A stretch of 42,147 nucleotides of DNA, taken from NCBI RefSeq assembly GCF_000632495.1, contig NZ_JFZT01000066.1:1-42147 (forward strand), in the 5' to 3' direction. Position 1 is the stretch's first letter. Each line of letters starts with the position of its first letter. The stretch comes from Candidatus Acidianus copahuensis. GTDB taxonomy: Archaea > Thermoproteota > Thermoprotei_A > Sulfolobales > Sulfolobaceae. The position numbers were made by a program, and so were the translations under genes. Shown here piece after piece: positions 18,310 to 26,987 of the stretch. A model generated the notes under the pieces. The model did no database searches. It worked only from the letters and a program-made list of their open reading frames with translations, and was not told the origin of the DNA.

Positions 18310-18975
18310 ATGGAACCGAAGAAGTACATAGTGGTTGCAACCATTGGGTTCACAATTGACTTTGTAATGAGGAGAGTATCCGACCTTGGAAGAGAGAATG
18401 TATCAAGAATAATCGCGGTGTCTCTAGATATAGGTGACGAAAGTGCAAGGAAAAGGGTTGAGGGAACGTTTAACGTGATTTCTAGGTTCCTCCTAGGAAT
18501 GAACATACAGCCAGGACTTCAATTTATACAAAGCGGAAAGTCTGCGATATCTAGTTGTAGGAAAATTCTTGAAAATGCAGTTTCTCTATCTGGAAACGAA
18601 GGGATAGTTGACCTTTTTCTTACCGGTGGATCGAGAGTTCTAGTAACTTCCATGCTAATCTCCGCTTTAACATTGGAAAGGAATCTAGCAAAGAAGGTTC
18701 AAATAACAAGTTATGGAGAATCGTTCGATACGAAATTTATAATGAACGTAGGACAAATAAGCGCTTTTATAAGCCTTGGCGAGACTCATAGGCAGATCCT
18801 TGAAGAAATTAAGAAAATAGGAAAAGAAGATTTTTCTCCATCTGATATAATACAGAAACTAGGTATACCTAAAAGTACATTTTACAAGAAATTAGATGAG
18901 TTAAGAGAGTCAGGTCTTATCACTAGAACTAATGGAAGGTGGGTTATAGCGGAGGGAATACTTGATATACTTTAG
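18310..18975 (+). CDS. Csa3-like CARF-wHTH transcription regulator
   Basis: Two domains. The N-terminal part (to about residue 160) fits a CARF/Rossmann fold: a first strand ending in TIGF and a second glycine-rich motif, DLFLTGGSRVL, corresponding to D-L-T-G-G/M-x-R in Csa3. The C-terminal part (about 165-226) is a winged helix with SPSDIIQKLGIPKSTFYKKLDEL. Csa3 proteins in Sulfolobales sense cyclic oligoadenylate and control cas genes or spacer acquisition. No cas gene is adjacent; the nearest CRISPR component in the window is the array about 13 kb away. I prefer ATG 18310 because TTTTTAAA at 18281-18288 would give a leaderless start there. ATG 18295 adds five residues. Confidence 0.8.
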   Translation: MEPKKYIVVATIGFTIDFVMRRVSDLGRENVSRIIAVSLDIGDESARKRVEGTFNVISRFLLGMNIQPGLQFIQSGKSAISSCRKILENAVSLSGNEGIVDLFLTGGSRVLVTSMLISALTLERNLAKKVQITSYGESFDTKFIMNVGQISAFISLGETHRQILEEIKKIGKEDFSPSDIIQKLGIPKSTFYKKLDELRESGLITRTNGRWVIAEGILDIL

Positions 18976-19421
18976 TCTGTTCGAGAAAAATAATACTTAT
19001 ATTGTAAGGAAATCTCAAATTTAACCTTTATTCTGATTTATCCGTCATAATATCACTACTCGTGGTTATATTTTAGAGGGAGATCTAGGAAAGATTCACG
19101 CCAAAATCTCTCCCTTGAAGGAAGTAATTGAGATGGAGTGAATTACTTAAACCTTTTGGTACTAACTTCCTTTCATCCTTCATGTGATCTCCCTATCACT
19201 ATAAGAACTCCTTTTTGTGAACGTTTTTAATTCCACCAGAAATAACGGCTCGTATTACACAAGTTTACTGTTTATTGTTTTAATCCACTAAATTTTCTTC
19301 AATCCCTCTTAGCTATGCCCAGAGGGTGTTTAAGATCGGTTATAAACTTTCTATATGGGACATCTATCCTACCCTCACGTTGGGTCTTCCTAATCCCTAA
19401 CTCTCATACTGATAAAGGACG
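18976..19421. other. Intergenic, with a nested inverted-repeat element
   Basis: No gene between the CARF regulator and the end of hypF. The notable content is an inverted-repeat structure at 19077-19195 (separate entry). The last 200 bp show nothing identifiable. Confidence 0.5.
19077..19195. repeat. MITE-like element or structured RNA with nested inverted repeats
   Basis: The outer arms are AGGGAGATC (about 19077-19085) and GATCTCCCT (about 19187-19195). Inside them are AGGAAGT (19119 on) paired with ACTTCCT (about 19165-19172) and AAGTAATT paired with AATTACTT around an 11-nt loop. Sequence next to the outer arms is also partly complementary (GGAAAGAT against ATCCTTCA). A 119-bp non-coding element with terminal inverted repeats fits a Sulfolobales MITE; a hairpin ncRNA is the alternative. 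Confidence 0.45.
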
Positions 19422-21656
19422 TTAGTCCGCTAAAAAGCTAGAATAATAAATCTGGCCAAAAGCTATCCCACCATCACCTGCAGGAATCCTTTTAGGAGTT
19501 AGTACTTCAATTCCTTCGGAGTTTTCTTCAATTCCTTTTAATATATATTCGTTTACGGATGCACCTCCCGATAAAAATATTTTCTCTGGATTTACTTTAA
19601 GAGCTAATTTGACTAGAGATTCTCCAAGTCTATACTGGATTGTATAAGCTAGATCCTTCACGTTAAACTTATCCCTCTCCTCGATTAGCCATTTAAAAGC
19701 TTCATTCGTAACTATCTCCTCTCCATTTGTTTTGAAGGAGAAATCTAGCAATTTCCCTCCATAGCTCGAGGCTTCTAGCTTAATAGCAGGTTCCCCTTCG
19801 TACGTTCTTTCTTTGCATATGCCTAAAAAGGCTGATACAGAATCCAAGAACCTACCGACACTAGATGTTAAAAGTCCTTTTTTCTTAGTAGCGTTCTCTA
19901 AAAACTTTAATTCGATATCATTCAATCCAACAAATTTTCTTATCTCCTCCCAATTCATAAAAGTCGATAGGAAGAGAGCTAACATTCTCTCAGGCTTTTT
20001 AGCGTTTATATCTCCCCCAACGTAAGGTATGTATTGGAGATGGGATATTCTTTCATACTTTTCTTTATCAAAAGCAATGATCTCTCCTCCCCAAGCATTA
20101 CCATCATCCCCAAAGCCCATACCATCTATAGCTATTCCTACTCCATTTTCGTAACCGTGATCCGCTGCAACGCTTAATATGTGAGCATAATGATGTTGAA
20201 CTCTTATTAGATCCGCCCCATATTCCCTCGCCATCCTTTCAGCCATAATAGAGCTTTGATAAGCTGGATTCTTATCTGCAACTACAATTTTAGGATTTAA
20301 CGAGTAAGCCTTAATGAAGTAGTCTAAGTATTTCAAAAGGTCGTTTAACGTATCTACTTCGTCTGTATCTCCAATGTATTGTGTTAGTACTACCTTATTG
20401 TCAAATCCTATTCCTCCAGCGTTCTGTAGTTCTGCCCCTACTGCAATTACGTCTTTGATTAACTTTTTCCGAATTTTTATCCATAGAGGAGCGTATCCCC
20501 TACTTCTCCTTAAAAGGAAAGTTCTGTTCCTAGATATTCTAATTACACTATCGTCGACTCTATTTACTATTTTCCTATTATAATAAAGAACGTAGTCTAC
20601 TACTTGACTAAGTTTTTCCCTGACGCAGTCCTCATTTACACACATAGGAGAGCCATGTCTATTCCCACTGGTCATTACCAGCATGTGTTTTGGGAACGCC
20701 TCTAATAAAAGAAAATGTAATGGAGTATAAAATAGAAAGAAACCTTCTCTATCTAGATTAGGTGATACGTATTTAGAGAGATCGTAACCTTCCTTTCTCT
20801 TCATGAGGAGAACAATTGGTCTTTCATGGGAAGTTAATAACCCCTCTTCTTTTTCACTGATAAAGGCTCTCCTCCTTATCTCGTCAATGCTAATTGCCAT
20901 GATCGCAAAGGGTTTTTCTGGTCTTTTTTTCCTCTCCCTAAGCCTCAGTACCGCATCATCATTAAACGGATTGACTGCTATGTGAAAACCTCCAATTCCT
21001 TTAATGGCTACTATATAACCTTCCGAAATTAGTTTAGCTGTTGTAATGATTGGATCTCCTTCCACTCTCTCTCCACGAATTGTTTCGAGGAAAAGTTTAG
21101 GCCCACAAGTTGGACAACTTATTCCTTGAGCGTCAAATCTTCTCTCATCATTTGGATCTTTGTACTCAAGCGAACATTGTTCGCATAGCGGAAAATCGTT
21201 CATAGAAGTGTTTTCCCTATCGTATGGTATAGAATATAAGAAAGAAAACCTAGGCCCACAGTAAGCACAACTATTAAACGCATACCTATATCTTCTATTA
21301 GACGAATCCAGGATCTCTTTAAGGCAGTCGTCACATATAGCTATATCTGGAGGGATCTGACTAGGTTCCTTCATTGAGTATCCGCTTTTAAAAATGAAAA
21401 AGTTCTTAAAACCTTCTACTTCTTCCTCTAGGACTTTTATTTCCTCTATCTTTGCTGGTTTTGGCATTTTGGTGAAAAGGAGTTCAAAGAACTTTCCGAT
21501 TTCCAGATTATTTCCTTCAATCCTTACTTCGACTTCACTCCCTCCTAAATTTTTAACATATCCCTTGACCCCAGATTTTACTGCAATTCTATATATAAAC
21601 GGTCTGAAGCCGACACCTTGAACTAGACCTGAGAGAAATAGCCTGTATGAGGTCAA
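19422..21656 (-). CDS. hypF: Carbamoyltransferase HypF
   Basis: Makes the thiocarbamate that becomes the CN ligands of the NiFe site: it carbamoylates the C-terminal Cys of HypE, using carbamoyl phosphate and ATP. At 744 residues it has standard length and domain order. Acylphosphatase is first (GLVQGVGFRPFIYR near residue 10). Two CxxC zinc fingers follow, CDDC...CAYC and CEQC...CPTC. Then a YrdC-like domain (GIGGFHIA, RKKRPEKPFAIM), and a Kae1-like domain with metal-binding VQHHYAHI, AIDGMGFGDDGNAWGGE and LSGGASVNEY. The start is TTG at 21656, with a TATA-like CATAAATATC about 24 bp upstream, so it probably has its own promoter. It lies downstream of hypA-hypB on the same strand. Confidence 0.96.
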   Translation of the reverse strand: MTSYRLFLSGLVQGVGFRPFIYRIAVKSGVKGYVKNLGGSEVEVRIEGNNLEIGKFFELLFTKMPKPAKIEEIKVLEEEVEGFKNFFIFKSGYSMKEPSQIPPDIAICDDCLKEILDSSNRRYRYAFNSCAYCGPRFSFLYSIPYDRENTSMNDFPLCEQCSLEYKDPNDERRFDAQGISCPTCGPKLFLETIRGERVEGDPIITTAKLISEGYIVAIKGIGGFHIAVNPFNDDAVLRLRERKKRPEKPFAIMAISIDEIRRRAFISEKEEGLLTSHERPIVLLMKRKEGYDLSKYVSPNLDREGFFLFYTPLHFLLLEAFPKHMLVMTSGNRHGSPMCVNEDCVREKLSQVVDYVLYYNRKIVNRVDDSVIRISRNRTFLLRRSRGYAPLWIKIRKKLIKDVIAVGAELQNAGGIGFDNKVVLTQYIGDTDEVDTLNDLLKYLDYFIKAYSLNPKIVVADKNPAYQSSIMAERMAREYGADLIRVQHHYAHILSVAADHGYENGVGIAIDGMGFGDDGNAWGGEIIAFDKEKYERISHLQYIPYVGGDINAKKPERMLALFLSTFMNWEEIRKFVGLNDIELKFLENATKKKGLLTSSVGRFLDSVSAFLGICKERTYEGEPAIKLEASSYGGKLLDFSFKTNGEEIVTNEAFKWLIEERDKFNVKDLAYTIQYRLGESLVKLALKVNPEKIFLSGGASVNEYILKGIEENSEGIEVLTPKRIPAGDGGIAFGQIYYSSFLAD

Positions 21657-21797
21657 AATCTTTCCCCTAAGATATTTATGCCTATAGATAAAAAAGCGTG
21701 GCTAATGTTCTTTTTTAAAGGCTGTTTGTTTTCTTATTATCGAATAGTTTAAAGAGTTCTCCTTTAAAATTAATTATATAGTAACTTCTTTCAGGTT

Positions 21798-21941
21798 CTA
21801 CTTTGCGATTTTAACAAGGGTATAATCTCTTATGATCCAAGTCTTTACACTTACATTTTTAAAGAGAACGTCTATGTCAACCAGATCTTCTATTGGCTTA
21901 AAGTTAGACAACGATTCTATTACTATTTTCTTTCCATTCAA
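21798..21941 (-). CDS. Possible small protein downstream of hypB
   Basis: The frame is open from just after the hypB stop (22014-22016) to a TAG at 21798-21800, in the same phase as hypB. The readable part is protein-like: LNGKKIVIESLSNFKPIEDL and on to WIIRDYTLVKIAK. The only plausible start is TTG at 21941, preceded by GAGG; this gives 47 residues. A TATA-like GATATATTTATC about 40 bp upstream would give it its own promoter. It could instead be the remnant of a longer gene. The family is unknown. Confidence 0.35.
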   Translation of the reverse strand: MNGKKIVIESLSNFKPIEDLVDIDVLFKNVSVKTWIIRDYTLVKIAK

Positions 21942-22013
21942 ATCCTCAATTTTAGTTTGATGTGCCTTAGTATTTAATTGATAAATATATCGAAGGGAAT
22001 ATTTATCAAAAAA

Positions 22014-22769
22014 TCATGGATTTGAATAGAATAGACTAGTAACTACTTCGTCCGTCTTTACTTTAACGCTGCCTTTGTATTCGATAATTTTGCCAACGTA
22101 ATCTTCTACATTAGGATCTATTGGAAATTCAAAGAAATTAACGTTATATTCGTTAGCTAAACTTCTTACTCCATTCATTTCACCAAAAGGTCTAACAATT
22201 TCTCCATTACAGTCAAAGTAAGCCATATTTACTATAAGCGATGGCTTAACTCTTTTTTCATTGACTAGATATTTTATTAAATATTCAACCACCTTTGTTG
22301 AGATTTTTGAAGGAGTAGTTACTACTATTGGGAAATATTTTGAAATTCTTTCTAAAACTAAAATTTCGTCTCCCATACCAGGGGGTAAATCAAAAATAAC
22401 GTTTTTAGAACTCTTTATATTAGCGTAAGCAATCAAGCCTTCCATAACTTTGCCTTGGTTAATCCCTGGCAGAAGGACGTAATTATCCCTTACTACTCCA
22501 CTCAGGCTAAATACCCCTAAATTACCGAAAGAAAATGGTTCTATACCGTTTTTCGTCACCTCGTGTAGTCTTCCTTCAAGCCCGAAAAGCTTTGACATTG
22601 CCATTGTATGTATATCTAAGTCCACAATAGAGGTATTTTCCCTTTGTGAAAGAGTGAACGCAAGTAAGGAGGAGATTACACTTTTCCCTACTCCTCCTTT
22701 GGCGCTCATTACAGCTATTACTCTTTTTCCTTCAAGTTTTTCCTTAGCTAGTTGTCTTAACGGCTCCAC
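22014..22769 (-). CDS. hypB: HypB-role P-loop ATPase of the Mrp/MinD type
   Basis: A nickel-insertion ATPase partner of HypA. 251 residues with deviant Walker A AKGGVGKSV (residues 23-31), a DLDIHT switch region and Walker B FDLPPGMGDE. This is not the bacterial G3E GTPase HypB but the Mrp/MinD ATPase that serves as HypB in Thermococcus. It binds ATP and passes Ni with HypA. The GTG start at 22769 overlaps the end of hypA by 26 bp, so the two are translationally coupled. The assignment to the HypB role rests on this coupling plus the family precedent. Confidence 0.85.
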   Translation of the reverse strand: MEPLRQLAKEKLEGKRVIAVMSAKGGVGKSVISSLLAFTLSQRENTSIVDLDIHTMAMSKLFGLEGRLHEVTKNGIEPFSFGNLGVFSLSGVVRDNYVLLPGINQGKVMEGLIAYANIKSSKNVIFDLPPGMGDEILVLERISKYFPIVVTTPSKISTKVVEYLIKYLVNEKRVKPSLIVNMAYFDCNGEIVRPFGEMNGVRSLANEYNVNFFEFPIDPNVEDYVGKIIEYKGSVKVKTDEVVTSLFYSNP

Positions 22770-23178
22770 TTTCCTTCACCAGTATTTCATCTATAGTTAT
22801 ATCTTCGGCTTGAGCTATAACGTCGTGAGACCCACATTTAGGACATCTAATAAATGATGGGGCAAGGGCAGGCATTAGATGTAAAGGATATTCCTCTCCA
22901 AATTCTTCCCTCACTCCTTGTAATTGATCGCTGACTTCATTGATAGTAAATGTATATCCGCAATTTCTACACTTAAAAGTTGGATCCTTAATTTTTACTT
23001 CTAGTTCCGCATTACTCAGCCCGCTATCCTTCTTCATTTCGTTAAATGCATCCTTTAATATGTCCAAATCAAGAAATGAAAAAGAAGGAATACCTATTGT
23101 AACTTTTAAGACCTCTTTATCTCCAGCCCAGCTCATTACAGTTCTGATTATCGAATATGCTACAGACCACTCATGCAT
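22744..23178 (-). CDS. hypA: Hydrogenase nickel incorporation protein HypA
   Basis: A nickel metallochaperone. 144 residues beginning MHEWSVA, with the Ni-binding N-terminal Met-His-Glu. Its zinc site is two CxxC pairs (Cys70/73 and Cys112/115). They are separated by 38 residues, much longer than in bacterial HypA and like the Thermococcus protein that works with MinD-type HypB; the insert includes His100. The first gene of a minus-strand unit diverging from hynS. Candidate TATA (GGTATAAAATAG on the minus strand) at about 23206-23217. Confidence 0.94.
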   Translation of the reverse strand: MHEWSVAYSIIRTVMSWAGDKEVLKVTIGIPSFSFLDLDILKDAFNEMKKDSGLSNAELEVKIKDPTFKCRNCGYTFTINEVSDQLQGVREEFGEEYPLHLMPALAPSFIRCPKCGSHDVIAQAEDITIDEILVKESGAVKTTS

Positions 23179-23459
23179 AAGAAATGATAAATTCTGTATA
23201 TAAAAAATCTATTTTATACCTAATAGAGTTAGGGGAAGAAAACCACACCAAGAGGAGGAGTTCTTAGAGATAGTATATAAACTATTTTTAGATAATCAAT
23301 TCATCATAAAATAAAGAAAACTTAAGCTACTTATTGAGGAATCAAAATTTTTTGTATACGAATTTACGATAACTCTCTTTTTAATACTGTTAATTAACTT
23401 GAACCTTAATTTATCTGAGAGGAGAATTTAAGTCTAGTATGTAGTGTAAAGACGAGAAC
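23179..23459. promoter_or_regulatory. Divergent promoter region between hypA and hynS
   Basis: 281 bp separating two oppositely transcribed hydrogenase units. The minus-strand TATA for hypA lies near 23206-23217. A TATA-like GAATTTAAG at about 23423-23432 precedes hynS by about 30 bp. The perfect 10-bp palindrome GTTAATTAAC (23389-23398) lies just upstream of the hynS promoter and is a candidate operator for an H2- or redox-responsive regulator. Confidence 0.4.
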
Positions 23460-24713
23460 ATGTCCTTTAAGATCTCTAGAAGGGACTTTCTTAAGCTTAC
23501 ACTTACTGCAACAATGGCTTCCGCTCCAGCATGGGATAAAGCTATTGCAAAAGCTGTTAGCTTAATAAAGAACGGTGATGTAAACATAGTTTGGTTTGAA
23601 GCCCAGGCATGCGAAGGTAACACTACTGCGATTATACAAGCTACAGATCCAACTGTCGTTCAAGTCCTTTTTGGAGCGAGTCCCTTGATAGGTCCAGGAA
23701 GCGTTAAAGTTTCTTTTTGGCCAAGTCTAATGCCTCAACAAGGCGAACAAGCAATAGATGTATTAAACGATATAATTGCAGGAAAATACAACCCTTATGT
23801 GCTCGTCTTAGAGGGAAGTTTTCCAGATGAAGCTACAGCCAAGCAGTATAATCCTAACGGTTTTTGGGGAAAACTAGGACCGAAAACCCTCAATGAATGG
23901 GTAGCTCAGCTGTTACCAAATGCTGTAGCTGTTTTAAGCGTAGGGAATTGTGCGTCATATGGAGGGCTAATAGGTGACAAAGTGTATCAACCACCTCCTA
24001 AATTCATAACTCCAAGCTGGTCTCCTTCTACAACTGGGGCTGTTGGCTTTTTCGATGACCCTTTAAGGGGATATAAAGGCCTTCTAAGCAGGTTCTATGA
24101 GGACAACTACTTAAATGCAAAAAGTGGTGCGTCCCCATTTTACACTTTCGTAAAAAACCCTAATTCAAATCTAGATATCACACCTTCTCCTTCTGCATCT
24201 ATAAAGCCAGCCATTGCTGTACCTGGATGTCCAGCAAACGGAAATGGGATAATGAGGACTTTAGCTAACTTAGTACTATGGGCAGGAGGTTTAGCTCCCT
24301 TACCAGATCTAGATCAGTATTGGAGGCCGAATTACTTTTTTAGGTACACTGTTCATGAACAATGCCCAAGGGCAGCTTGGTACGCAGCAGGTGAATTTAG
24401 AACTCAAGCTGGGCAGCCCAATGCTGCTTGCTTGTTTGAAGTTGGATGTAAAGGACCGGTATCTAATTGCCCATGGAATAAATTTGGATGGGTCGGAGGA
24501 GTTGGCGGACCTACTAGAACCGGGGCTGTATGTATAGGTTGTACAATGCCTGGTTTTTCAGATCTTTATGAACCTTTCTATAAGCCGTTACAAGTGCCAA
24601 CTCCTTCCTCAACGTTAACTACTGCAGGTTTAATAGGTGCTGGAGTTGTATTAGGCGCGCTTGGTGCTTTTGCTGAAAAGAAACTTGTGAAGAGGCAAGG
24701 AATTAAGAAGTGA
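23460..24713 (+). CDS. hynS: [NiFe] hydrogenase small subunit, Tat-exported and membrane-anchored
   Basis: Carries the iron-sulfur relay from the NiFe site to the membrane. 417 residues with a twin-arginine signal (SRRDFLKL at 6-13) and a C-terminal membrane anchor (about 385-405), so the enzyme faces outward. Distal cluster: His299, Cys302, Cys324, Cys330. Medial: Cys337, Cys358, Cys361. Proximal: Cys51, Cys164, Cys257, but the position that should be the second Cys of CxxC is Asn54 (ACEGN). First gene of the hynS-isp1-isp2-hynL set known from Acidianus-type crenarchaea; I would place it in group 1, probably the crenarchaeal subgroup. Stop and next start overlap. Confidence 0.95.
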   Translation: MSFKISRRDFLKLTLTATMASAPAWDKAIAKAVSLIKNGDVNIVWFEAQACEGNTTAIIQATDPTVVQVLFGASPLIGPGSVKVSFWPSLMPQQGEQAIDVLNDIIAGKYNPYVLVLEGSFPDEATAKQYNPNGFWGKLGPKTLNEWVAQLLPNAVAVLSVGNCASYGGLIGDKVYQPPPKFITPSWSPSTTGAVGFFDDPLRGYKGLLSRFYEDNYLNAKSGASPFYTFVKNPNSNLDITPSPSASIKPAIAVPGCPANGNGIMRTLANLVLWAGGLAPLPDLDQYWRPNYFFRYTVHEQCPRAAWYAAGEFRTQAGQPNAACLFEVGCKGPVSNCPWNKFGWVGGVGGPTRTGAVCIGCTMPGFSDLYEPFYKPLQVPTPSSTLTTAGLIGAGVVLGALGAFAEKKLVKRQGIKK

Positions 24714-25549
24714 TGATAATGCAACTATTTTTAGGTCCATATCAAGTAGGAAACTCCCTATATCCATTAGCTTTAGACCTGTTTATTCCTACTATATTTT
24801 TCTTCTTCTTCGGATCGGCTTATAGGGTTGGAAGATATCTTATGACTTATAAAAAGCCATTTGTAGCTGTCCCTATAGCGAGTCAAGAGGTAGTTAGGGG
24901 CAAGATTTCCTCAATAGAAAGAGTGAAATCCCTAGTTGACACTTTCTCTAATTCAAGTAAAGTAGGATTAAAGAGGAAACCTGTAACCACTACTGCCGGT
25001 CTTTTAATGCACCTAGGCCTAGTAGTTATGATATTTTTGCTAGCCCAGCACATGGTATTCTGGGCTTATTATTTACCACCATATAGAGTTCTCTTTCCTT
25101 TAGCTATTCCAGAGAGTTCAACCGATGGCTTACTTTCTTTAACAATGTCTACATTTCCTAGAACTCCTACTCCTTACCCGTTTGTTCACGATATATGGGG
25201 GCCATTAACTGTTATATTAAATGGACAATACATAAGTTTCCTTTTACTCGTACTTTTAGGAATATATTTAGGTCATAAATTTCATGCGTTTGCGGATGGC
25301 TTGTCATTAAGGGCTGGAGACTGGTGGTTTTTCTTGTTACTATACGTTGATATAGTCTTAGGTTTACTTGCAACGTCTCATATACCAAACAATGTTGTAT
25401 GGTATGATAATCTTCTTGGTGGTCATATCTTATTAGCTGAGATTATAATCGCAACGCTACCTTTCACCAGAGGGTTTCACATGTTCGAGTTTTATCTAGG
25501 CAAAATAAGAGAATGGTACTTCATGCTATATAGAAGAGGCGAGAAGTAA
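24710..25549 (+). CDS. isp1: Isp1, membrane cytochrome b-like hydrogenase subunit
   Basis: 279 residues with about five hydrophobic helices. It takes electrons from Isp2 or HynS to the quinone pool. Candidate haem-ligand histidines lie in or near helices: MHLGLVVMIFLLAQH, GHKFHAF, GGHILLAE and GFHMFEF. The family is DsrM/NarI-like; haem content is inferred. The start could be GTG 24710 or ATG 24713; the ATG overlaps the hynS stop as TGATG, and ATG 24719 is also in frame. The arrangement hynS-isp1-isp2-hynL supports the assignment. Confidence 0.88.
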   Translation: MMIMQLFLGPYQVGNSLYPLALDLFIPTIFFFFFGSAYRVGRYLMTYKKPFVAVPIASQEVVRGKISSIERVKSLVDTFSNSSKVGLKRKPVTTTAGLLMHLGLVVMIFLLAQHMVFWAYYLPPYRVLFPLAIPESSTDGLLSLTMSTFPRTPTPYPFVHDIWGPLTVILNGQYISFLLLVLLGIYLGHKFHAFADGLSLRAGDWWFFLLLYVDIVLGLLATSHIPNNVVWYDNLLGGHILLAEIIIATLPFTRGFHMFEFYLGKIREWYFMLYRRGEK

Positions 25550-26907
25550 TGGAGGCTATAAACAGTTCTGTGAATTTAGATGCTTTAAATAAGGCAATTG
25601 ATGAGGTCTTCTATGGGGAAATAGATTCAACCATACTATATTATTTACAGTCATGCGTTAACTGTAAGGCGTGTGAAGCGGCATGTCCTTTTACTCCAAC
25701 CTCTCTGAAGTACTCTCCTGTAAATAAGGCTGAAGTCTCAAGAGAGCTTTATCGTTACAGATTTACAGTGTGGGGAAGAACAGTAGGCAGATTTGTAGGA
25801 GGTAGCAAAAAGTACCTCTCTTTAAGCGAAGCTGAAACTATGTTTGACTATAATTGGCATTGCACTAATTGTGGGGCTTGTATGTTTGTTTGTCCAATGG
25901 GTATAGATAGTGGAGCGCTAATAAATTTGATGAAGGAAGCTGCCTTTAAGGCAGGAATGGTTCCAAAGGTGTATTCTGATATAGCTAATCTGGAAGTATC
26001 TGGTAATTATTGGGAAATTGATGTGTTCAGACAAGCTTGGAACTCTTTAATCTCTAAAATGAAAGAAGCTGTAGGAGAAGTTCCACTAGATAAGAAGGGT
26101 AGTGAAATTCTATTTTACGCTAGCTTATATGAAGCCTTTGTTTATCCAGAAGTTCTAATTAATGTTGCAAAAATACTCACTAAGCTTAAAAAGGATTGGA
26201 CGTTCATGTCAAAACCCTTGGGTGTAAGGCCTCCCATAGGAATGGTACTAGGGGATAAAGATGGCGCACTAAATGTGATGAAAAGGGTCTATAATTACTT
26301 TACAGATATTTCTCCAAAATACATTGTAATGACAGCAGGAGGATTTGAGTATCTCTCATTAAAGTATACAATGCACGAAACTTTTAAGGTAAAGCCAAAA
26401 TATCAGGTAGTTCACATAACTGAATTTCTAGCTAAATTATATACAGAGGGTGAATTCGAGATAGAACCTATTGACAAAGTTATCACTTGGCATGACCCCT
26501 GTCAGCTAGGAAGAAGAGGAGGAGTGTATGAGGCTCCAAGAATTTTACTAAAGGCATTATCAAAGAAATTTAAGGAATTGCCTAGCCATGGAGTGAATAG
26601 CTTCTGTTGTAGCAGGGGAGGAGGAGGATGTGGAGTTCCAACTCTTGTCGAAAATTTAGCTAAGATGTTAAATATTTCTATATCTCAAGAAGATAAGAAA
26701 TTCCTAGATAACACTCTTTTACCTTTAATAAATGCTGGTGAAATTAAGGCTGACGAAGTAAAGAAGATAAAAGCCAAGGAAGTTGCTACTGGTTGTCCAG
26801 TATGTATAGAAAGCATTGAGTTTAGCCTAAATTATTATCACGTTGATTCAGACGTTTTACACATTATTAACCTGCTTACAGATAATATAAAGGTGAGAAA
26901 TAAATGA
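25549..26907 (+). CDS. isp2: Isp2, HdrD-like iron-sulfur hydrogenase subunit
   Basis: A cytoplasm-facing electron carrier resembling heterodisulfide reductase HdrD. 452 residues. Two [4Fe-4S] ferredoxin motifs come first: Cys36, 39, 42, 46 (CVNCKACEAACP) and Cys105, 108, 111, 115 (CTNCGACMFVCP). The C-terminal half has cysteine-rich CCG-type motifs: HDPCQLGRRGGVYEAPR, then SFCCSRGGGGCG, then TGCPVC. The ATG overlaps the isp1 stop by one base. In homologous systems Isp1/Isp2 connect the exported hydrogenase to quinone or to sulfur reductase; here no sulfur reductase is in the window. Confidence 0.93.
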   Translation: MEAINSSVNLDALNKAIDEVFYGEIDSTILYYLQSCVNCKACEAACPFTPTSLKYSPVNKAEVSRELYRYRFTVWGRTVGRFVGGSKKYLSLSEAETMFDYNWHCTNCGACMFVCPMGIDSGALINLMKEAAFKAGMVPKVYSDIANLEVSGNYWEIDVFRQAWNSLISKMKEAVGEVPLDKKGSEILFYASLYEAFVYPEVLINVAKILTKLKKDWTFMSKPLGVRPPIGMVLGDKDGALNVMKRVYNYFTDISPKYIVMTAGGFEYLSLKYTMHETFKVKPKYQVVHITEFLAKLYTEGEFEIEPIDKVITWHDPCQLGRRGGVYEAPRILLKALSKKFKELPSHGVNSFCCSRGGGGCGVPTLVENLAKMLNISISQEDKKFLDNTLLPLINAGEIKADEVKKIKAKEVATGCPVCIESIEFSLNYYHVDSDVLHIINLLTDNIKVRNK

Positions 26908-26929
26908 AAAATTATAGTTCGTTACAAGT

Positions 26930-26987
26930 CATATTCCTTTTTTATATATTTAAATTTGTTTTAAGAATTATATATTAAGGTGAGAAA
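26930..26987 (+). promoter_or_regulatory. Internal promoter and RBS before hynL
   Basis: The 80-bp gap between isp2 and hynL is the largest in this plus-strand run. It contains TTTTTTATATATTTAAAT at about 26938-26955 and GGTGA at about 26979-26983, just before the ATG at 26988. This suggests hynL and the genes after it can be transcribed separately from hynS-isp1-isp2. Confidence 0.5.
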
